Position numbers and translations under genes: made by a program. The notes under the pieces are model-generated. The model did no database searches and was not told the DNA's origin. It worked only from the letters and a program-made list of their open reading frames with translations. Below are positions 56,954-64,000 of a stretch of DNA of 64,000 nucleotides, in pieces (within the stretch, counting starts at the first letter, position 1; every line of letters starts with the position of its first letter). This DNA comes from Darksidea phi (taxonomy: Eukaryota; Ascomycota; Dothideomycetes; Pleosporales; Lentitheciaceae), in NCBI GenBank assembly GCA_030770425.1, contig JASJFT010000071.1, positions 1 through 64,000 of the forward strand. The letters run 5' to 3'.

Positions 56954-57528
56954 TAGCAGACGGTAAGATTGAAAGCATTGCTATAAACGCATGTCGTCAT
57001 CCATGAAACACTAGCTATTACCCCAACACAAACGAACCCGTCAAAAACTCCGAGGGATCCTGAGAGACGCGGCGCAAGAGAGAAAGTCAGACCAACACCC
57101 CTGGGACGGTTCAAAAACACTTTAGAGTGTGAAGCCGAAGGCTAGTAAGCCATCTGAGCGAGTTAGAGCGTCGCATAATTGGCGGCCGCTTCCCGCTCCC
57201 TCAGTTGATATCTTGAAAAAATGGCTCGCCCGCGGGGTTATGGTACCTAGGAAGAAGTCACTTTTTGACTTGTGCTTGTTCTATTGAACCTTCTTGACAA
57301 AAGAGCTAGAAGAAAAAGCCAGGAATATAAGCTAACCGCAGATTCCTGACAAGTCTACCGGACTATTTCATCGTCTATAAGCGTGATTGAAGAATGATGG
57401 AACAGAAAGCTTCGATGTGTACTTGCGCTTTTCGTACCTGTAACGCGAACTGACCAAAATAACACGGCCTTTAATTGGCTTCTACTCTGTGCACGCTAAG
57501 GGAGGAGCTAACCAGAGAGAGTTACCAG
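56954..57528. other. Spacer between two MITEs
   Basis: 575 bp with only short ORFs; nothing recognised. Confidence 0.4.
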
Positions 57529-57739
57529 CTACAAGGGGGTATCATGAACGGGCTGCTAGCGCGGTTCGGTGGCGCGCACAGATGTAAGTACTATACCATC
57601 CTCACTGTTTTTTATATAGTAATATATTGTAGGCTATTCTCTCTGAGGGTCCATATCAAGGTATTTGATTCTGCACCTTCCACGCACAGGCCTCCCCCAA
57701 CCGAACGCGCTAGCAGCCCGTTCATATACCCCCTTGTAG
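57529..57739. mobile_element. Intact 211-bp MITE with long TIRs
   Basis: The left end is CTACAAGGGGGTATCATGAA followed by CGGGCTGCTAGCGCGGTTCGG. The right end (57701-57739) is its near-exact inverted complement, CCGAACGCGCTAGCAGCCCG followed by TTCATATACCCCCTTGTAG. The TIRs are ~38-40 bp with a flanking TA at each end (target duplication of Tc1/mariner type). The interior, about 130 bp, is AT-rich and homologous to copy 1 at 9.6 kb with a deletion. It is non-coding and ends 80 bp before the phosphotransferase start codon. Confidence 0.85.
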
Positions 57740-57818
57740 ATTCTCGCCAGGCAATTTCTCCTCAAACATCCAACTCCTCCAATTCGATCACTACAAGGCT
57801 ACCTTGAAGGCTATCCAA

Positions 57819-58769
57819 ATGACCTGGGCCTTGGTTCCGAACATCCTATTGCCCACCTTCACCTGGCCTCATCGTGTTCTGGGGTCCGTCCCGCTAGCCT
57901 CATCGATTCCGCGCGCGCCACAACTCGCGCACCAAACCGTCCGTCGACTCGTAGGCTTTCTCCATTCATACCTACCTCGCCTTTCTCGTCACTATTGTAA
58001 TTGGTTTGGCATTAAATTCGACAATCAGATTGTGCAGCTTCCGTTCGGGCTAGTGTTGAAATGGTCAGATGGTACAGGGCTTGAGGAAGTCTTGGCTATG
58101 ATGATTGCGCGTTCTGCTGGGTTTCCGGTGCCGTTGGTTATTTCATATGGGGACCATCCTGACACTCCTCATGCGCCTGTATCGATTCTTATGACACGGT
58201 TACCTGGAAAAGACTTGGGACTAGTGCACCAGCAGCTGAACGACCAAGAACGGCAAACCATATTAAATGAGATGCGCACTATACAAAGCGCCATGCGGAG
58301 CTGGCCTCATCCCTGGGGAGGGGAGCGTATCTGCTCGGTCGTTGGGACATCCATCAGAAGCGTGCGTGTTCCAAACCATTCCATTGGGCCCTGCGAGTCA
58401 GAGTCTGAGTTCAATGATTGTCTACTCAGCGCTGCTTCTGTATATCGTTCTCCATCTCAAGAGGTGTTTGATCAGAAGCTTGCCTGTGTAAGGAAACTAC
58501 ACTCTGTACGCCATTCCATAGTGTTTACGCATGGTGACCTGAACCACCACAATATTATGGTCCATGATGGCCATGTATCCGGATTTATCGATTGGGAGTC
58601 CGCGGGCTGGTATCCAGATTACTGGGAGTTTACAACTGCTCTAAGATACTGTCCCAAGGACTTTTGGTGGTATGGATTCGTCTCGCAGCTTGCAGAATCG
58701 GAATATACGGACGAAATGGAGAGTGAACGAGCTCTTACCTCACTAACTGTCGACTCTTATGCTTGGTAG
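57819..58769 (+). CDS. APH-family phosphotransferase
   Basis: Single exon, 316 aa. Aminoglycoside-phosphotransferase-like (protein-kinase superfamily) fold: QLPFGLVLKWSDGTGLEEVL supplies the ATP-lysine and helix C Glu. The hinge is VSILMTRLPGKDLG. The catalytic loop is VFTHGDLNHHNIMV (His-Gly-Asp, with Asn metal ligand) and the metal motif is VSGFIDWESAGWYPDYWEF. All catalytic residues are present. Fungal members are abundant and their substrates unknown; they are rarely true antibiotic kinases. The start MTWALVPNILLP is used because the upstream frame has no ATG. The MITE lies immediately upstream. Confidence 0.85.
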   Translation: MTWALVPNILLPTFTWPHRVLGSVPLASSIPRAPQLAHQTVRRLVGFLHSYLPRLSRHYCNWFGIKFDNQIVQLPFGLVLKWSDGTGLEEVLAMMIARSAGFPVPLVISYGDHPDTPHAPVSILMTRLPGKDLGLVHQQLNDQERQTILNEMRTIQSAMRSWPHPWGGERICSVVGTSIRSVRVPNHSIGPCESESEFNDCLLSAASVYRSPSQEVFDQKLACVRKLHSVRHSIVFTHGDLNHHNIMVHDGHVSGFIDWESAGWYPDYWEFTTALRYCPKDFWWYGFVSQLAESEYTDEMESERALTSLTVDSYAW

Positions 58770-59460
58770 CGGGCGACAGGAAAGGCTTGATAATATAGCC
58801 AGGGCTTTCCTTCATGGTTACTCAGACCCCCTCTCTTACTACGTAGTCACTCCGAATCAATCCAACTTCAATCCTGCTATACTCGCTATTCATATTGATT
58901 GGTCGCTACAGAGAGTCTTTGTTCAGATCTCTACATCCCTTCTCCTTCTCCTCTTCGCGCCTCCTCTTCAAGAGAACGGTACAGTCTACTTAGGTAATAA
59001 GTCCCCTCCAGCACTACGGTACAAAAGGAGACTAAGGATCAGAAATAAAAGAGAACAATGCAAGCATAATTTACGCCAACAGTATGAGAGGAAAACTTGC
59101 AATATTTATCTCGCCATGTGGACTTTTGCCTGCTAGATTTGGGCAAAAATTGGATGCCACAGCTCCGGACAACGCATGTAATAGTCATAGTAATAGTAAT
59201 AGTATTTGTTTTTTGCACTCCACCTAGCACAAGCTACATCATACCAGATGGAATCGCCACGCAAATGCCCCAGACACTACTTTTCCAAAAGAACCCTAGC
59301 AACAACGCCCCTCGCCACTCTTGAGTAGACACTAAATATAGTGCAAATAGTATATCGTTAACAGCGTAACACCATAAGATCCCTCATCAAGCCTCCAATA
59401 GAATTAAAAGTACACAAACTCTTCCCACAAAATGCAGCAGCAGCAGCACCACCCACGTCA
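58770..59460. other. Intergenic, nothing recognised
   Basis: About 690 bp. A 125-codon ORF (58759-59136) overlaps the end of the phosphotransferase gene but has no motif. ATAGTAATAGTAATAGT triplet runs near 59178-59205. Confidence 0.4.
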
Positions 59461-60386
59461 CTACCCCATCTCAAACCTCATGCCCTCCATGCCCTTATGC
59501 TGCGCCTCGAAAACCATTGGCGGACTCCCAATCTCCACAGGCTCGCTTTCCTCGTACGCCCATCTACCCGTCTTCGGGCCCGAACCCGCGGGTAGTTCTG
59601 CGATTTTTCTCATCTTTCTACGTCTATGTATGAGGAACCATGCTAGGAGAGCGGAGAAGAGTACGAGTGCGAAGGCGCCGATGGCGATGCCTATTATGGC
59701 GCCGGTGCTGAGGGAGGGCGAGTTTGGATTTGCTTGTCCTGGTTGAGAGGCTGATGTACTGGATGAAGATGGTGGTAAGGATGGTGACGGGGTGAACGAG
59801 GCGTTCATGGTAGGAGTAGGCGACGGGGACTGCGATGGAGCAACCTATACGCCAACATCAGCCCCATTTCCCTTCATGCACCGCCAACCCACACACTACT
59901 AACCTCGAAGTTCTCAACGTCCTTGTACAAACTACTCCCCATAGGCTTCCCAGCGCTTGGATTGATCCTGATATCCCATTCAGCCCCAAAGGTACTCGCT
60001 TGCATAGCCGGCACTGTATTCCGAGTATTCAAACTAAACCATGTCCCGTTGCCCAACAACCCGTTGCTGATTCTCCACCCCCCTCCGCCCTCTATCGGCA
60101 TTAACGACCACTGCTGCCCTAGCGCTCCACTTCTCTCCATCAGTCTCGGCACCGACCTCGAGTCTTCCGTAACGCCCAACTGCCAGTCTGCGTAGTCGTA
60201 ATTGCGTAGGAAGTAACGTCCTTGTTGGTAGTATATTTGCCAGTTTTCAGAAGAAGAGAAAGTGTGGGCTACAGTTGTATTGAGCGCCCCGTTTGCATCT
60301 CTGAAAATACCCGACGAGACCGTGGTGTTGGGCTGAAGGGCGTTGTGGAGCGTGTAGAAGGAGCCGGGGTCGAAGTCGCCGTTCAT
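59461..60386 (-). CDS. Beta-trefoil-like ectodomain with TM anchor
   Basis: Two exons, 59904-60386 and 59461-59844 (867 nt, 288 aa); the join reads ENFEVAPSQSPSPTP. Start MNGDFDPGSFYTLHNALQ chosen because the motif follows at once; an upstream Met (60467) adds 27 basic residues. Residues 5-155 have FYTLHNA, WQIYYQQGRYFLRNYDY, QQWSLMPIEGGGGWRISN and NGTWFSL, a pattern like ricin-B-type carbohydrate-binding beta-trefoils (inference). A Ser/Pro/Thr stalk follows, then one TM helix (GAIIGIAIGAFALVLFSALL) and a basic RRRKMRK stop-transfer. No signal peptide is seen, so it would be a type III or unconventional membrane protein, or a first exon is missing. Confidence 0.7.
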
Positions 60387-61331
60387 CTTGCTTCGCACGC
60401 GCTTCGTCTTCTTGTTGTATCGCGGTGCGCAAAAAAGTGCTAGCATGCGATACCGACGAAAGGACAAGATCGGCAGGGAACGGGTTTAAGCATGCTGGGG
60501 GTGGTTGCAAGGGTGGTCTCAATGCTATGCTTAATGGGCAGAGTCGTAAGTCCTAGCTATCTTTGACAGCTGAAGCTCAAAAAGCTGCATTATTTCGATA
60601 GACCGCAGTACATTTTCTAGGACTCCGACTGGCTACGAGGCCCATGCTAGAGCCACAATACGATGCTGATTAGATTTCCCCGGGGGGGCTGTCGGATCCT
60701 TCAGCCTAATGAGAGCAGAGCAAAGCAAAGCTCATCTCCGACCACCACCCTTAAATCGGCCCGAAGCGACCGCGCGAGTAAAAACGCATAAAACCTCGGG
60801 ATTCCCCTAATCGATATGGTCTCCCTCTGGAGCCGTTTTGGGGGCAGCCACCTGTCCGGGGCCTTTTGAAGCTGAACTCGGGTGGAAACGTCCAGGCGCA
60901 AGACAAATACGCCAAACGTTATATATAGCCTCGTAAACCAGATACCAAGATCCGAGTTCGTGAACTGAGATCGATATATTTCGTTGTTGCTTAAGTTATT
61001 CTGCTTCGCTTTCGCCTTTCGCCTTCACCTTCGCATTCGTACTCACGGTATTGCAGCAAGCATTCCACATCTCTGTCCAAGGAATAATACAGTGAACCCC
61101 AAAATCATGCCATTCACAACGCCGGCGCCTATACATATATCAACAAAGCGCCGATGATTCAAGAGTCGGATATGTGCGACGACGAGCATACGCGCTCCGT
61201 AGCCCTAACATTATGTCGTGATCGCATATACAACGTTCGCTTAAGAGACAGGGAGACCAAGGTATAGATGAAGAAAATGCGATACTGGTATACAAGATGA
61301 TGCGACGTGGGTCCCAAGTGCCGGGTTAGGG
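60387..61331. other. Intergenic, nothing recognised
   Basis: About 945 bp including the promoter of the trefoil-like gene and the 3' flank of the next gene. CTTTCGCCTT and CCTTCGCATT repeats near 61010-61050. Confidence 0.4.
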
Positions 61332-62906
61332 TCACCTGGACGACGGAAGAAGCGGTCGTTCGTCCACAGGTGTTGGTTCTTCCGTGACGTGTATACTGGG
61401 CAGCCGCTCCAATGTTGGTAGTTGCGGCGCTCTTGTGGTTACTGGGCTCTCATAGTTCGGGGGGTCTTCATAAGCAGGTGCTTCTTCGCGCGGAATGTCG
61501 ATGCTCGGCATAGGAACTGGCGTCGCCCCTCGACTCGCCGACCGTGACCGTGACCGAGGATTAGAGAGTGAGACGACCTCGAATTCGTCGCTTGTGTCGT
61601 TGCTTCGTATGTGGGTAGCTTCAGGGAACTCGAAGTCGTCGGAGGCGTGAGAGGATACAGACATCATGGAGGACGCGGAGGGATTGCGGTAGTGTGTGCT
61701 GAGGGTGTTGTTGCTGAAAGCTCGCGACCGACCGCTTTGTCCAGAGATGGAGGCAGCGGAGTCGAGAAGCGGGCGGTTGTCGCTCTCTGAGGAGTTGGCG
61801 CGTAACCGGGTGCCATCGTGTCGTGCAACGCCCAGATCGCCATACTGGACAGAGGACACGCGTCGTTCCCGGTTCGCACCCTGATGTTCCGCTATCAGAA
61901 GCTGTGATACTGATTCCTCGGCGGCCTGCTCGGCCCTCCGTCGTATCTCAGCGAGCGCTTGCTGATCCCCTCTCGCTCGAGCATCTCGTCTGGCCTGCCG
62001 TCTTTCTTCTCGTTCTTGTGCTTCTGCTCGTCGAGCTAGACGAATCTGATATAGCGACTCCATTTCACCATCCCGTCTTGCCTCCTCTTCTTCCTGCGTC
62101 TCTGGGTACTCAACGACGATGTCAATGCCTCCTCTTTCGCCTTCCCTCGCTAGCACTCTCTCATTTTCCCTAACAGCCGGCGAGTATGCCGGTAGTGTCA
62201 TAACACTGCGCACCGAAGTGTTCCGATCAACGCCACCAGCCCCGATCGAATTCGAGTTTTGCCTCTCTGGGTCCGCTGAAGCCGCACCGCTCATCTCACG
62301 GTCGCCACTCCCGCTCCCTCCATGTCCATCCAACTCATTGTCCTGTAGACTTGTAGAGTAGTCGTTCCGGCGAGGCCGCTTGCGCCAATTCTTCCACGAG
62401 AACAACGAGGGGAGTTTATCTTTTGGTTTTGGCTGAACGCCGCGGCGCACCCGTAGTGTGAGGACATAGGTGACGGCGAGGAGGAAGAAGATTATGATCA
62501 CGATGATTGTAATCTGCACGGGACTTCAGTGTCAGTGAAACATTCAGGCAAGGGAGACATGCGGCGTGGCGTAGGATTGACGTACGACCCAAAGCGACTT
62601 CTGACTCTTGCTCATCCTCTTCTCCAGCGCACCCTCCCGCACCATCCGTACGGGTAACCACATCTTCGCCTTCCTCCCTCTCGGTGCAACTGTATCGCAA
62701 AGTCCTGTGCAGCGTGCCTTAGGAACGTTCGGCAGGATCACCAAGTGGAGCTCAGACCCGCTTCTTCCGGCACACCTCCGCACAGATGGGATGGCAGTGC
62801 TTGGGAAGCAGGAAACGAGCGTTACGAAAAGCGGACCAAGCAATACGACGAGAAGGCATGCAAAGACGAGTGGAACGACCAAAACTTCGACGCTCTCCGC
62901 AATCAT
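61332..62906 (-). CDS. Uncharacterised fungal membrane protein
   Basis: Two exons, 62586-62906 and 61332-62513 (1503 nt, 500 aa); the join reads SQKSLWVITIIVIIIFFLLA. There are two hydrophobic segments, ~8-33 (VLVVPLVFACLLVVLLGPLF) and ~107-127 (ITIIVIIIFFLLAVTYVLTL). The second is followed by basic residues (LRVRRGVQPKPKDK), so the long C-terminus should be cytosolic. That tail has a charged coiled-coil (IRLARRAEAQEREERRQARR) and Ser-rich segments. PAYEDPPNYESP contains two PPxY-like (PAY/PNY) sites that could recruit a NEDD4/Rsp5-type ligase (inference). No family name recognised; the start may be an internal Met. Confidence 0.7.
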
Positions 62907-63680
62907 TCGGGGCTGAGGTGCCTGGCGCCGTAATGACCTTGGCGTGGCTCATATGGACGGGACAGGGGTTCTGACCAAGAAATCCTGCGTGGCTGATGGA
63001 AAGGGTGGGGTCACACGAAAACGCGGCTTTCTTCCCCTATGGCAGATCTCATCGAATTTGCCATGCTTGACGAATTGTTGCCCCGCGATGAATTGTTGTG
63101 CGGTCATGGTTGCGGCGGACGGCGCACGTCAGCTGAACTGTTGACCGTAAAATGGGCGGCTATTTTTGGGGGCCATATCCGCTTCCGCCATTTAGCGCTG
63201 CGGTGCTTGGCCTGCACGGGGTGGCACCACATGCATTGTTAGGTCGTGATCTAGGCCATTGCCATAGACGGGGTGTCTTCGTCAAGACGCCAACATAGAT
63301 TCTGTTCGTGGTATGAGAGGACATGTGTAACACCAGCCAGTAATCAGCGCCATGACAACCAGAGGTCCAACGTCTAAGCACAAAGAAGGGTATTTTTTTG
63401 GATTTTCATATGGGAGTCTGTTTTGTAAGGTCCACACGAAACACAGTAGACGTTTGTAAGCAGTAGAGGTTAGAGTACACCGATAAAAAGCTGTAGAGCT
63501 GTACACAGAACCATCGAAGAAGGGTATAATTCAAAATTTATGGCCATCGTTCAACGACACTCCAATCCACACTCCACCAATTTAACATTCCAAAGTAATC
63601 GACATCGCAAGCTAAATCGCTCAAAAAAATCAAGCCAGGGCATATACACAAACATCCTCTCCAAACCCCACCTCTGCGAC
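62907..63680. other. Intergenic, nothing recognised
   Basis: About 770 bp upstream of the membrane-protein gene. Short ORFs only. Confidence 0.4.
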
Positions 63681-64000
63681 CTAGAACTTCTTATCCAATT
63701 TCTTCAAGAACTTGCCAACCCCTTTCTCCACCTTCTCCGCCCGCTTCCCAATATTACTCGACCGCTGTGGCTGCGCTGCCGTATGGTCCTTCGTCGCGGC
63801 CTCCTGCTCCGTCGGCCTATACACTTGCTGATGGGTAGCATAGGGATCGGCGCTAGGCGTCTGCTGGCTGGTGCTACTGTACTGATATTGCGCGTAGCCG
63901 CCCGGAGGGGGAGACGCGAGAGGTTGATAAGGCTGAGGCGTGTAAGTGGGCGAGGGCATGGGGGACTGGCCTGGTGCGTTGGTGTAGTTCGCGTACTGTT
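63681..64000 (-). CDS. Gln/Pro/Tyr-rich protein, C-terminal part
   Basis: The frame is open to the window edge (it begins with QYANYTNAPGQSP before MPSPTYTPQPYQ) and stops at 63681, so this is the 3' end of a gene whose start lies beyond 64000. The visible ~106 residues are Gln/Pro/Tyr/Ser-rich, disordered, and end with a basic amphipathic helix (RAEKVEKGVGKFLKKLDKKF). Low-complexity tails ending in GKFLKKLDKK are found on fungal WW-domain or membrane-associated proteins, but the family cannot be fixed from this piece. Confidence 0.6.
   Translation of the reverse strand, partial: QYANYTNAPGQSPMPSPTYTPQPYQPLASPPPGGYAQYQYSSTSQQTPSADPYATHQQVYRPTEQEAATKDHTAAQPQRSSNIGKRAEKVEKGVGKFLKKLDKKF

Overview
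The window is nuclear DNA of a filamentous ascomycete (Pezizomycotina; perhaps a dothideomycete, but the order is a guess). The evidence is short GT-AG introns of about 45-135 bp with CTAAC or CTGAC branch sites, a HET-E-type WD40 tail, a Zn2Cys6 regulator, and single-copy fungal housekeeping genes (SPT5, MED8, PPZ-type phosphatase, fungal PPAT). Most spliced models were checked by rebuilding each junction and confirming that the summed exon length is a multiple of three.

Positions 1-16100 form an accessory island. It opens with the 3' end of an NLR gene carrying near-identical WD40 repeats (1-769). An AT-rich gene-poor stretch follows, then a complete seven-exon NLR with DUF7708-like and NACHT domains (minus, 2947-7421). 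A protein-kinase-like gene (plus, 7704-8849) is arranged head to head with that NLR. Next come a small Cys-rich ORF, a MITE next to a frameshifted kinase pseudogene, a second kinase-like gene (12349-13386), and a DUF7924-family gene (14065-15766) whose 3' end lies inside a repeat. A family of short elements sharing the end motif CAAGGGGG(T)ATCATGAACGGGC occurs at 9.6, 14.0, 15.9, 56.8 and 57.5 kb. Some of its copies carry the last codons of the DUF7924 gene, so the MITEs and this gene appear to belong to one mobile family.

Positions 17350-45115 are mostly conserved genes: a septin-like GTPase with a C-terminal membrane segment, a G3BP-like NTF2/RRM protein, a Zn2Cys6 regulator, two small hypothetical ORFs, SPT5, an F-box protein, phosphopantetheine adenylyltransferase, a WDR68/DCAF7-like WD40 protein and a secreted alpha-carbonic anhydrase. 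Among them is an orphan four-exon gene (27237-29649) with a region resembling DUF7587/ADP-ribosyltransferase-like folds.

Positions 45116-47900 contain homopolymer G/C runs and a 10-N gap. Then come a PPZ-type phosphatase with an apparent alternative 170-residue C-terminal exon, aldehyde dehydrogenase, N-terminal methyltransferase (TAE1/NTM1) and MED8. After two more MITEs come an APH-type phosphotransferase gene, a beta-trefoil-like membrane protein, an uncharacterised membrane protein and the 3' end of a Gln/Pro-rich protein that runs off the window.

The housekeeping genes do not form one pathway. The clearest functional grouping is the NLR/kinase/DUF7924/MITE island, which looks like a fungal non-self recognition or genome-conflict region under transposon turnover.
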